A stretch of DNA of 64,000 nt from Caenorhabditis remanei (Eukaryota > Nematoda > Chromadorea > Rhabditida > Rhabditidae): the NCBI RefSeq assembly GCF_010183535.1, contig NC_071328.1, positions 4,402,001 to 4,466,000 of the forward strand. Reading direction: 5' to 3'. A program made the translations under genes and the position numbers. Under the pieces are notes generated by a model. That model saw only the letters and a program-made list of their open reading frames with translations, was not told the DNA's origin and searched no databases. This document shows, in pieces, positions 1-11,051 of this stretch. Each line of letters begins with the position of its first letter. Positions within the stretch are counted from its first letter, which is position 1.

Positions 1-23
1 TTTACAAGTAAGGTGAGTATATA

Positions 24-503
24 ATGGACCTATTCTGGGGTAGCAAAAAATAGTTTTTTGCTTATTTTTTGCTATTCAGAAAGAAGCAAAAAAAGCAAAA
101 AACTCCTGGTTTGGAGGTATTTTTTGCTTGACCTTTTCGAGGCCAGCCCGCGGTTTTCTAGGCCATTCGCTGCAAGACCTGTGTTTGGTGTAGATTTACG
201 GGAGCTTTTTTTGGGATTTTTTCAGCAAAGTTCGGAAAAAAATCATTTAACGATTGCAAAGTATGGAATAAATCAATAAAATTACAAATTCAGTTCAAAA
301 GTAGCGATAAAGTACATGAATGCTGAAAAAATCGCCAAAAATTCTCCCGTAAATCTACACATGGCCTAGAAATCCGCGGGCTGGCCTAGAAAAGGTCAAG
401 CAAAAAATACCTCCAAACCAGGAGTTTTTTGCTTTTTTTGCTTCTTTCTGAATAGCAAAAAATAAGCAAAAAACTATTTTTTGCTACCCCAGAATAGGTC
501 CAT
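24..503. repeat. 480-bp foldback (inverted-repeat) element
   Basis: The sequence from about 24 to 165 reappears in reverse complement at about 362-503, with matching ends ATGGACC and GGTCCAT. A second, inner pair contains TGTAGATTTACGGGAG (about 188-205 and 342-358). The element is AT-rich and has no coding capacity. It is probably a non-autonomous foldback DNA transposon. It ends about 220 bases before the first gene. Confidence 0.85.
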
Positions 504-722
504 AAGAGATTTAATCAATGTATATGAAACGAAAGGAATGTTATCAATCGAGGTACCTCCGTTTCTATTACCAGAGCCAGTGTTTTGGTGGCAACGAGCC
601 TGAATTCCACTTGTTTTCATTTAGGAGTTATTTAGAAAAAAACCAAATATAGGTGACATAAAAAGTGTTTGTTGTATCTGCCGTACGCTGAACAACTTCC
701 CTAATGATTCATTCCTTTCAGT

Positions 723-1531
723 ATGCCAACCAGAAATCACCCACTTATGATACTATCCGATTTGGAAATTCAAGAAACACTGCTTCCATCTATCCACAAT
801 TATTTCCTCGATTTATTCGGTTCATCCATCAAATATCAGTTAAATGTTTACGAGCTGATGCCACCATTTTCAAAACTGAAGAATATCACTAGTACACATT
901 TATCCAGTTACCTTCTAGCTGATTTTGACGATTTTCTAAAAATCTCTCCTAATCAGGATTTTATCCAACTTTTTGAGATTCAAAGCCCCTTGCTCGGAAG
1001 AAATGTGGAATTTGCTAGGACGAAAGTGTTAGACATTGCTAAAACGAATCGCTTCGCAGAAGAAATTTTATCCAATTTTGAAGGTAGACAGTTGTTTATT
1101 AACGATGGAATCATAAGCGATGCCGTTATCATCCAGTTTCTGAACAAGTGGAGATTGAATGAAGGATATCAGAATTCGGAATGTTTCAGTATTGGTGTCT
1201 CTTCATTTACACATCCTCTCAGTCCGAACCAAATCATGAGTAGTCTTCCAATCAATCGATTGGACTCATCTGATCAACTGCCAGTTTATCAATTTGATAA
1301 AAGGTAAGTCCATAGTTGAGTTGAAGTCTCATAACTTCAATATTTTTCAGAGATCGCAATTCGAAACATACTTGGGGAATTCACAAGTTTAGCAGTCCAA
1401 ATTACATTGTTCGAGAGACTGATCAACACGTGGCATCCATTATGGTTACGGAGGACAATATCACATTTGCCGCGTGGAATATGACTGAAAAAGAGTTTTT
1501 GGAAAAGAATACCTTCAAGAGATCCTATTGA
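723..1531 (+). CDS. F-box-associated (FBA_2-like) domain protein lacking an F-box
   Basis: Two exons, 723-1303 and 1351-1531, give 253 residues and are joined at a GTAAGT...TTTTTCAG intron. The start ATG lies one base after TTTCAG, as expected for a trans-spliced start. The second half carries LFINDGIISD, FLNKWRL and then a terminal block with RETDQHVASI and FAAWNM. These resemble the C-terminal FBA_2 domain of nematode fbxb-type F-box proteins, which is thought to bind substrates for SCF ubiquitin ligases. No F-box (about 45 residues, normally N-terminal) is visible in this frame or in the 200 bases upstream. The gene may have lost it, may be an adaptor without SKR binding, or may have a missed distal exon. 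A 480-bp foldback sits just upstream. Family assignment is by resemblance from memory; the intron and reading frame are directly visible. Confidence 0.6.
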
Positions 1532-1992
1532 AAACATCCGTCAATTGCGGCTCTTTGTCTTATCTGTCAAGCTTTATTGAATCTTCGGTCTAAACTTCCA
1601 TTTGAAATTCCATCTACAAAAATGTGTATTTTTCTGTGAGATTCGCTGTAGCGCACTTGTAAGAACTGTGATGTGATAACTGTTGATGTGAGACTGAATT
1701 AAGAATCAGGCTCTTATAATCATGCATTAAGAAATCGGAAAAGAACGATAGAGATAGGATGTTACACCGAAACTCGTAGTCAGTCATTTCATTTGCGTGG
1801 TTTAATTCTTTGAAACTTCATTTATCAAAAACCAAACGAGTTATCAAAAAGTTGTGAACTCTATAAAACCTATATAAATACAAACAGTACAGAAATCAAA
1901 ACTTGAGACCCCGTGACTCAGTTTCGAAGTTTGAGTTTTTCCCATTCTCTAATACCTAACTTCGAATTTCTGAAGACCCTGAGATTGAAAAC

Positions 1993-2353
1993 CAGACTTG
2001 CAAGATTCCGGGCCGGGCCGGGCCGAGAAAGCTCCGGCCCGGCCCGGCCCGGTCGGCCCGGATTTGAATTTTTGAACTTTTTTCACTACAATTTTTTGTC
2101 CAAAAATTTATTTTCTGAAAATTTTTCATATTTTTCCTCAAGTATATTTTTCAAAAACCTTCGAAGCCTACAAAAAATTGTTTTTAAAAAATATTTTTCA
2201 AAAAAAATCGGGAAATTTTCGAAAAAAAAAATTTGAATTTTTTTCAGTACTGAACTTCCGGGCCGACCGGGCCGGGCCGGGCCGGGCCCTGGAAATTTTC
2301 ATTCCGGCCCGGCCCGGCCCGGCCCGGCCCGGCCCGGCCCGTTGCAAGTCTGT
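1993..2353. repeat. GGCCCG-rich foldback element
   Basis: The element is bounded by CAGACTTGCAA at 1993 and its reverse complement TTGCAAGTCTG at 2343. Just inside each end are runs of GGCCCG/CGGGCC hexamers (about 2010-2060 and 2258-2342), separated by AT-rich DNA. The GC-rich arms contrast sharply with the surrounding AT-rich DNA. It is probably a MITE-type insertion. Confidence 0.8.
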
Positions 2354-3362
2354 TGAAAACTGCTCTACCAAAGTACTGAACTAACCATTTTCATATCAAG
2401 AAATCTGTCACAACCCCGATTACTCAAACTTGACTTCCAATTTCCCTCCCTAATTCCCATATTTCTCCCTCACACCTGTCCCCCTTGTCGCCTCTTCATT
2501 CTCTCACCGTTTCCCTTGTTCAAACTCAATTACCATAAGACGATGCAATACGTGTTGCGTGTATATGAGATAACATCTCTCCCCCCGGAAATGCGATATT
2601 TTCTTGTTATTCTTACACTTCTTTTGTGTCGAAAAAACAACATACGGTCATTGGAGTCAATGTATCATCCAGAGATAATTATGTGACAGTAGCCCCCTCT
2701 TCTTTTTCTCGCCTCATCTGACATCAGATGACAAAAAGAAATTGAGAAGAAGAAGAAGTGTTTGTTTCGGAGGACGGACACATCGAAAAAGGCAATATCG
2801 ACGAAAAACCGGAAAGTGGCACTTCGAGATGGCCCATATATTGGAAGGAAGAAGTATCGGAAGAGCAAGAAGAGTTCTTGAGATGAAAAGAAGCGGAAGT
2901 CATTGGAGAGGTTACTGTAGTTTTGCAGGAACATTCTCTAAATAGAAGAGAGCTGAGAAACCGGTAACTTAGAAGAGGATGCGGAAGAGATGAAAGGTGG
3001 GAGAGAGCGCAGAGAAGCTAGAGTGTATGACTTCTCTGCGTCCCATGTTATAGTCTGGTTCTTTTTGCGATTCTTGTAGTTGATAACTTCCTAGTAAAAT
3101 ACTATCTGAGAAAGATATAAGTCATTGAAATTGCTCTATTTCTGTGCGTGTTTCGATTTTCATGGAAGTTAAATAGAGCTCGTCACAGTAATAAACATTT
3201 TTTGGTTAAAAAAATTAACATTATAAAAAAAGTCTTGCTGTTCTACAAAAGTAAAGATCTAGGTTTGTTTAATTTAACACCATTAATTCGATCATAGCTA
3301 AAGACATGTCTTAATTACATCACACTTCATTAATATAAATCCATGTAAAAGTTCAATCTGAT
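2354..3362. other. Intergenic, one dispersed hairpin
   Basis: I see no supported gene here. A short imperfect hairpin at about 3003-3046 (arms around AGAGAAGC and GACTTCTCTGCG) belongs to a family dispersed through the window, described at 7450-7500. The remainder is AT-rich and pyrimidine-rich DNA. Confidence 0.5.
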
Positions 3363-4022
3363 TCAAGAAATCACACAACATCCCGTAGTTTTTTGTGGTT
3401 TCTCTTTCTCTCCGGGCACTTTCACAGGTGCTTGATTGGCTTGTGGAGCAGGAGTGATTTTACTCTTCATCTGATCCATTGGAGTACTTCCAGCCGGTGT
3501 CGCTGCATTACTTCCAGATCCTTTCACTGATTCATCCTTCTTCAATTTCTTACTCATTTCTACTTTTCCTTGTTTCTCGGGTTTCGACTTTGCATCTTTC
3601 TTCTCTTCTTTCTCCTTGACTTCTTCTTTCTCTTTGACCTCATCTTCTGTGAGCGATTGCGTTTTTTGTGTCATCTGAAATAAAATTTCGTTTCGGAATC
3701 AGAATAGGTGGAAGATGTCGGTTGCATCACGTCCATGACAACCTTCGTAACTATTTCTGGGCGTTACACTGATGGCTCAGTTGGTTCCATTTTGTCCCAC
3801 ATACAAACCTACCATGGTTCAACACCCACTTACCAATCTCTTTTTCTCGACTGCTGGATCCTCTTCCTTACTCGTTTCCTTACTTTCTTTACTCTTACTA
3901 TCTGTACTACTCTTCTTTTCTTTCGTCTTTTTCTTCTTCTTCTCCTTCACCGGCTCATCGTCTTCACTTAAACTCAACTCGACATTGTCGTATCCTTTTC
4001 GTTGCAATACCGCTGCCGCCAT
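3363..4022 (-). CDS. Lysine-rich protein with C-terminal CaaX prenylation motif
   Basis: Two exons on the minus strand, 4022-3834 and 3674-3363, give 166 residues. The donor GTAAGT and acceptor TTTCAG keep phase 0. The start codon lies shortly after an AATTTCAG acceptor, suggesting trans-splicing. The protein is highly charged: KEKKKKKTKEKK, then S/K-rich and E/K-rich stretches (residues about 25-110), likely disordered or coiled. The tail is proline- and glutamine-rich and ends TTGCCVIS. The last four residues, CVIS, fit a CaaX box. Serine in the last position is typical of farnesylation, and the neighbouring cysteine could be palmitoylated, so membrane attachment is the likely inference. 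No enzyme domain is visible. I do not recognise a named orthologue. Confidence 0.72.
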
Positions 4023-5227
4023 GTCTCCTTTTTAGCGAACTGAAATTAGGTATAGAGAGGAATTCAGATGGAGGGTGTTACCTAGCGAAAAGATCAAGTT
4101 GATTGTTGCAACCACAGAAAAATTAATGATGGAAAAGAGGATGGTATTTCAGAGAGAAAAGCAGAAAGGTCACGGGATTTCAGAAGGAAGGTTGAGGTCT
4201 TCACGTGAAGATCAGGAAATAGACATGAAGACGTGGAAAGTGTCTGCATATTCCATATGTCTTACTTTAATGAATAATAACTGCTTGTGGGGATTTTGTC
4301 CAAAAAAGTTGTCAACTACAAAATCAATCAACGTAAAATTCTACACATTTTATCAGTTAACAACTTTTGATAACTTTGCCAGCTTTTGAGATATGGGCGG
4401 TGGAAGACCAGAGATGAAGAGTGGAAGAGGGTGCTGAGAAGCTGGACTGTCTGACTTCTCTGCGTCTCCATTTCAGAGGTAGCAAAGTTATGAAGCACGA
4501 CGGTTAGGCCAATATAAACTTGAAGTTTTATAAGAACAAATGGATCCGTGACGGGCTCTTACCTAATCAAAGTAAAACCTCAATGCTTTACATTTGTAGA
4601 TCCCTTTCAAATTTCCACTCCAAACATTTCAATTCCATCTCCCTCTCAAATCCAGGATACAGTAGTTGTTTCCTGAATTGGTTTCTTCTCTTTCTGTGTT
4701 CTCACTCCAACCAATTTCCTGTCATCAAGTGTCTCATTTGTCACTTTCCGGTACTCTTTCTCCTTTAGTGTTCCCAAGAATTTGAAATGTTTCCAGCAGT
4801 CCCTGAAAAAGAATCAATTCTCTTCTCACTCTCTTAACTTTTCGTCATCAAAAGAGTCAAAGAGAGTTTCAATTTACTTTTAAATCCTATTCCTTTCTCT
4901 CTATTTGACGCGATAAAAGTTGGACCGGTGAGAGAGTGAGAGAGTGTGTGCGAAACGAGGAGACGCAGACGATTCCCTGGAGAAAAAAGCTCAATTAGTT
5001 GAGCGGTTTGTATGTGTTGCGACGAAATGAATCAGAAGGCGAAGAAGTGTGAAAGATGGCCGTAAAGTTGTTGGAAAAATAGAAAAAAGAGAAAGAGAGA
5101 TGACGTGGCAAGATAAGAAAAAGAAAAGGAAAGAAGAAGAAGAAGTATCAGAGCAGGAAGGAGAAAATGTAGATTTGAATAGGAAAGAATTCCGAAACTC
5201 TGGAGTGAAAAACCTGAAATTTCATTT
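4023..5227. other. Intergenic, no gene seen
   Basis: This stretch holds a dispersed hairpin near 4432-4468 (GAGAAGCTGG...CTTCTCTGCG) and, at about 4310-4385, a copy of the widespread motif around GTTAACAACTTTTGATA. Purine-rich DNA at 5040-5180 gives an open frame of K/E repeats with no splice or family support. No gene is called. Confidence 0.5.
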
Positions 5228-6055
5228 TGTCTGTGTGTCAGGTTGTCCGGATGTCCACAACTGCAAAATCGAAAAGATGGGCGGTCCTTTAGTCTAATTG
5301 GATCAAAATTTCCAAAACCTTAAAAACTATCCCCATCACCCGATTTCTTGACACTTTTTTGATTTAAAATCCAGATTTCCAGATTTCTGTCTGTTTGTCG
5401 GTTTATACGGATGTCCAAATGTTTAGGGGGATCCTAGTTTTGTAAGCTTGTGAATCTTTCTGTGTGTCCGGATGTCCAGATACCGAAAGTTTGAAAGCCG
5501 TTACTACTGTAGTTTTAGGATCTAGATATCCAGATTCCTAAACTTCGATCTGTATGTCTGTCCGAATGTCCGAATGTCTAGATGTCCAGAGAATCAGTTC
5601 TTTGGTTCGGTTGTCCAGAAAAATCTGATTCCTGAATCCTATCAGAGGAGTCTGACTGTGTGTCGATTTGCCCATATATCCCAATTTCTTATTTTGTGTT
5701 CAACCGTCTAATTATTCCTCTCGACACTCATATCCATCATTGCCAAAGCCCGGGTACTTGCAGCCAAAATTCAAAATTAAAATTTTTTCGAATTTTTGAA
5801 TTTTTTCACGAAAAAAGTAAAATTTTCGACTATCATTCAGAAATAAAGGAAGTTTTGAAGAATCATCAAAAATGTTCACATTTTCAATAAAAATTGAAAA
5901 TTTCGTTGGTTCATTTTTTGAAGCCGGGTCTTGACAAGTATGCTCATATCCGTATACCAAGATTGCCAGTGGTCTCTCTGTCTGTGTGTCCCCGTATCGA
6001 AATGTCCACTCATGAGTCATTCTGTCTATCTGTGTGTCCCGATGTCCCTCGCCCC
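5228..6055. repeat. Degenerate tandem repeat, TGTGTGTCCGGATGTCC type
   Basis: Variants of CTGTGTGTCCGGATGTCC recur irregularly, for example near 5229, 5385, 5460, 5545, 5640, 5960 and 6010, separated by AT-rich spacers. The same motif returns at about 40750-40830 inside an oct-1 intron. It looks like a decayed minisatellite or an internally repeated element. No coding function is seen. Confidence 0.7.
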
Positions 6056-8058
6056 TCCAAACTATACTTTTTGCCCGTCTCTGACTTCATAACACAATTA
6101 CAAACCTTCCGCCTCCTCCCTATTCTTCTCTTCCCTTCCAATCTCTTTTCTCATCCTTTTGATCCTCGAAAGTAATAGTATCTAATAAGAGATTGTGCAT
6201 GGCTCTTCTCTCCCTCTTTCTCCCCATTGCGTAGAAGAAGCCATCAAAAAGGTCCTCGAGCATCTGCCATGCCCCTCTCTGCGTCTCCACCAATTCACAC
6301 ACTCTCTCACCCTATACGGTAGTCAGAGAAAAGACACCTGGAGAGGATGGCCGATTAAGGGCATGTCCTTTCGACTTGCCGACCTTCTTCGTCTCGCTCA
6401 AAAGCTTCTCGGATTTATGGCAATTTTATGAGCGGATTTGGGGGGAAACGAGTTGAAAAAAGCGGACGGGGGAACACCTGCCCTCTTGTGATAGATACCC
6501 GATACTTATGAGTGTGTTGTTGACCTTCGAGTTTTTGAATTCAACATAATTATTGTTTCTTTTGTTGGGAAAACGAAATTAAATGACATATTTGGGAATG
6601 GGAGACAGATGGTTTCGAGAAAAAGTGAAACGGCCTGAAAAAACGGTTTCTCCGTGTGACCTAGGAAATTCTTATGCAAGATCTAGTCCCCGCAGCCTTT
6701 GACAACCAAGTAGAATTTTGAGGCTTCCTGATTTTAAGTCAACTACAGTAACCACCACTTTTCAGTTCAGAATTGTCCCCGTTTCAAAGTTACGAGCCAT
6801 TCCAAACTTTTGATATATTGTAGATCAAACCTGGATTTCCATTTTTGTAGTTGACAACTTTTTGATATCTCTTCTAGATTTCGAGATGCGCACCTTTGAA
6901 GTTAGGTTACTGTAACTGAGAGAGTGCAGAGAAACTAGAATGTCTAACTGTCTAACGGAAATGATAGAGTTATGTAAAATTGTTATAAATCACGTCTAGA
7001 TCTCTATTTTTGTAGTTAACAACTTTTTGATTGGTAGCTCTTCCAGATCTCACGATACGCGTCTTTAAAGTTATCCTACTGTAGTTGGCAAAGAGTGAGG
7101 TTTATCCTTTTGATATCTCTCTTGGATAGCTTCGCACAAAAAAGTTGTTAACTACAAAAAAAATTATCATAACATTTTACACATTTCCTTAGTTGACAAC
7201 TTTCTGATAGCTCTACTAGCCTTTGAGATAAAGCCCTTGGAAGTAGGATTACTGTAACTGAGAGAATTCTTCAGGCAGTTATAAACTTTGAGCTTTGGCT
7301 GTGATACTTCATGTTGTCCCAGTTTTATAAAAGTTATATTTTTAAGTAAAACAAGTCATGATCTCCATTTTTGCAATTGACAACTTTTTCATAGCTTTGC
7401 TAGCTTTTGAGATACAAGTGTCTAAACAGACGCCACTGAAAGAGTGAGAGGAAGAGAGAGCAGAGAGGCTAGAGTGCCTGGTTTCTCTGCGCTCTCTCCT
7501 TTTTGATTTCAGCGTTTTTTGAGCTTCGGAATCCCTTTTCCCGCTTTTCAGCATACCTTGATTTTTACTCCCTTCAACTCATCCCCTTTTCTGCAAAATC
7601 CATTCCCTTCTTATACAGAATTCTTCATTTTTCTCGACATGTTGTACAAACAAAGATTAAGTCAGTCAGAGACAGAGAAAACTAACTAATCCGAGTAGTG
7701 TTCTCTTTCAGAAAATACTCTTTTCTCCCCTTCTTTTTCGTCTTTTCTCAATTCCAAAATCCAATTCCCCTTTTCCTTTTTACAGGAGAGAGCACCTAAT
7801 CCCCCCTTTCCTTTCCCCCTTACATATATCTTCCCATTAGTTTTTTGTCGTCGTCCATCATCAAAAAAGGAGAAGAAAAGGGTGAACACAATTGGTTTAG
7901 TGTTCCGTGGTGGTTGGATTGCGTAAGTTGAGGAAGAGAGATAGAGAAGAAGCAGATGTTTTTGATCGGATTATGACTTTCCGAGGGGTACGGTAGGAAT
8001 GGTCGGGAGGATGGCATCATAAAAGACAAGTGGGGATCTCGGGGACACTGATTGAGCA
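6056..8058. other. Intergenic, dispersed motif cluster
   Basis: No gene is supported. From about 6790 to 7500 the motif TTTTTGTAGTTGACAACTTT (both orientations) recurs at least four times, usually followed by a phrase like GATAGCTCT...TTTGAGAT. A hairpin of the AGAGAGGC/CTCTCTGC family sits at about 7455-7500. The rest is pyrimidine-rich DNA. Confidence 0.5.
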
Positions 8059-9170
8059 CTAAGAATCCGGGCTTCAGGTTGATTCGGAACCGGGACGTTT
8101 CGAAACCAAAAATGTGGAAATTGATACTTTTGGCAATCTTGTTATTTCGACAAACTAGTGAAGATTATGGAGGGAGTTCGGAGTTATGGGACGTAACCTA
8201 TTTCGTTGGAAAGTTGAGACTACCCTGATTCCAAATATATATTCAGTTTTCACCCTCGAGGTCCGGTATTCAAGAAAAATTAGGTCAAAGTTCTGAAGAA
8301 GCGTGTTAAAAAGGTGACAATTAGTCATTCTTCAGAATTTTGACCTCATTCTTCTCGAATACCAGGCCTCGAGAGCAAAAACTGACTAAATATTTGAAAT
8401 CAGCGTTCTCTCAGCTTTCCAATGATATAGGTCATATCGAATAACTCAAAAATGACTCCATGACCTTCCCTAGCCTTTCACTAGTAAGCCCTGTAGAATA
8501 AGACATTTTTCGCGATCCACGTGGTGCTACTTGTAACGAGAACCGTTGTAACGATCCTTATCTCATAGTTCTTATCCGTACCAGTTCTGATTCGGACAGG
8601 GCGGTACCCAATAGGGGGTGGCACCGTGAAATCGAAACCGAGACGTTTGAAAACTAGACATTTCGAAACCATGAAAATTAAACACTAAACGTGAGGAAAA
8701 TGGCTGAAACTAGATTTTTAGGCGAACTGTGCCGCAAAGTAAGGGTTTTCCATTTACACTGACTAAGGAAGGCCTCTAGGTCACCGTGGAGTTATAGGAC
8801 GTGACTTATATCATTGGAAAGCTGAGACAACGCTGATTCTAAATGTATATTCAGTTTTAGCCCTCGGAGCCTATTCGTCGAGAAAAACGAGGTGAAACAT
8901 ACCGCCTCACTACCACCCACACCACACTGCCGATATTTTTCACACGTCGGTAAGGTCCAAACTTTGACCTCGTTTTTCTCGAATACCAGGCCTCGAAGGC
9001 ATAAACAGAATATATATTTGGAATCAGCATGATTTCAGCTTTCCATTGATATAGGTTACGTCCAATAACTCCACGGTCACTCAGGGGGCCTTCCCTAGTG
9101 AGCTCTAGGATGGTTCTGCTCCCGGACGTTTCGAAGCCAGAAGTTTGAAAACACGAGACGTCCCAGAACC
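8059..9170. repeat. Two linked palindromic repeat units
   Basis: A segment beginning GGAGTTATGGGACGTAACC at about 8179 is followed by its inverted copy at about 8330-8450. The same pair recurs at about 8790-8890 (direct) and 8955-9075 (inverted). The units are bordered by short blocks containing CGAAACC...GACGTTT at about 8090, 8635 and 9120. This is a duplicated foldback structure, probably two copies of one element or one element with duplicated arms. No open frame is convincing. Confidence 0.75.
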
Positions 9171-9899
9171 GCCGTTTGATTTGAACCAACAAATACTCAA
9201 ACATTCTCTCTCGTCCTTGCAACCATATGGAAACATTCGACCCCTTTTTGATAGATCGTTTACCCCCCTCTATTATGTAGTCATCTCCTCTCTTTCAACA
9301 CTCACCGCCTCGAATTCCCTCTTTTGTCTCTCATTTAAAATGACAGTATTCTCGGATGAAAGAGAGAAAAGATATATTGTATGCTGTGCGGAGTCACACA
9401 TTTCAAATTGTTGATTTTAGATCCATGATTTGGTTTTTCGTGATTTAGGGAGATGTAATTGCTAATGAGGTTTCTTTTAAGATGTCGGAAAGCTGGAAAA
9501 GGAAGAATTGATATATTAGCTCAGTACGGTTGTTGCAATCGCGCTCAAGTGGAATTGAAAAGCAAATTGCGGGGGATTTGAAACAATTCTGAAATATCAA
9601 TCTGAAACAAACATCTTATTTTTAGTTATGAACCTTAAACTTCCGCCATGGTACTTCATGTTGTCCCAGTTTTATAAAAATAGTATTTTTGAGTAAAAAA
9701 AGTCATGATCTCCATTTTTGCAGTTGACAACTTTTTTATAGCTTTGCTAGCTTTTGAGATAAAGGTGTCTAAACGGAATGACTGAGAGGAGGAGAGTGCA
9801 GAGAAGCTAGAGTGTTTGACTTCTCTGCGTCTTCAACGAATAGAGACACAAAGTTAAAGAGCAGGGATTCAGAAGGTGTCTTACCTCACACAACTCTGC
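9171..9899. other. Intergenic with repeat fragments
   Basis: A partial copy of the ~140-bp foldback family (TTAGCTCAGTACGGTTGTTG) lies at about 9518-9555. A TTTTTGCAGTTGACAACTTT motif lies at about 9715, and an AGAGAAGC...CTTCTCTGCG hairpin at about 9786-9832. No gene is seen. Confidence 0.5.
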
Positions 9900-11051
9900 A
9901 ATACAGTAGCGAGCATAAGTGAGTATACCTCCATACTTTCATATGTATCTCAGCTGAAACAAGTCCGTTTTGCATAAACTTTTTTTTCAAAGATAGCTGA
10001 AGTATCCAGTAAAATCGACATAAGTTTTTTGTTTGAGGTGATTAGCTGATTTTTAAGATTATCGATTTTTCCTGATCTTGGTTTGAAAATCCGAAAAAAA
10101 ACTTTTTATTTTTGAACTGGACCCTATGATTTTTTGAGTCAAAAATGTTGAGTAACGTTTATATAAACAAAATATGCTGTTAGAATGCTTTTGTGAATCT
10201 TCTTCATCGTGCTACAGCTCCAGAAGTCCAAAGTGGTATGCTTGGCTAAATTGTCATAACTCATTGAAAAATGGTTCAAATTGGTTGAAAATTGCGGGGA
10301 AAAATGCGTAATATGTTTATAAACAATCTTGTATTTAAAAATAATAATTTTGAAAAAAAAATTTTTTCGAATTTTTTTCACTCGAAAAATTTTGGTTTTC
10401 ATCTTTTGCCCAATTTTTCATGTTTTTTGATTATGAAACAGCTGTAATTGAATTAATGAAAATCTAAATTTGATGTTTCATGTTAAATTCAACTCAAATT
10501 CGCAAATTGTTACTGTTTTATAATCAAAAAACATGAAAAATTGGGCAAAAGATGGAAAGCAAAATTTTTCGAGTGAAAAAATTCGAAAAAAAATTTTCTC
10601 AAAATTATTATTTTTAAATATAAGATTGTTGATAAACATATTACGCATCTTTTCCCGCAATTTTCAACCAATTTGAACCATTTTTCAATGAGTTATGACA
10701 ATTTAGCCAAGCATACCACTTTGGACTTCTGGAGCTATAGCACGATGATGAAGATTCACAGAAGCATTCTAACAGCATATTTTGTTTTTATAAACGTTAC
10801 TCAACATTTTTGACTCAAAAAATCATAGGGTCCAGTTCAAAAATAAAAAGTTTTTTTTCGGATTTTCAAATCAAGATCAGGAAAAATCGATAATCTTAAA
10901 AATCAGCTAATCACCTCAAACAAAAAACTTATGTCGATTTTACTGGATACTTCAGCTATCTTTGAAAAAAAAGTTTATGCAAAACGGACTTGTTTCAGCT
11001 GAGATACATATGAAAGTATGGAGGTATACTCACTTATGCTCGCTACTGTAT
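9900..11051. repeat. 1.15-kb near-perfect palindrome
   Basis: The arms are about 9900-10445 and 10505-11051, with about 60 bases between them. The outer ends read TACAGTAGCGAGCATAAGTG and its reverse complement. Only scattered mismatches are visible over about 545 bases per arm. Short open frames in the arms are AT-biased by-products of the repeat. It is probably a foldback transposon or a recent inverted duplication. Confidence 0.88.

Noticed and set aside
5049..5297. K/E-rich frame MKDGRKVVGK
   Set aside because: Purine-rich low-complexity DNA with no splice sites or homology that I recognise.
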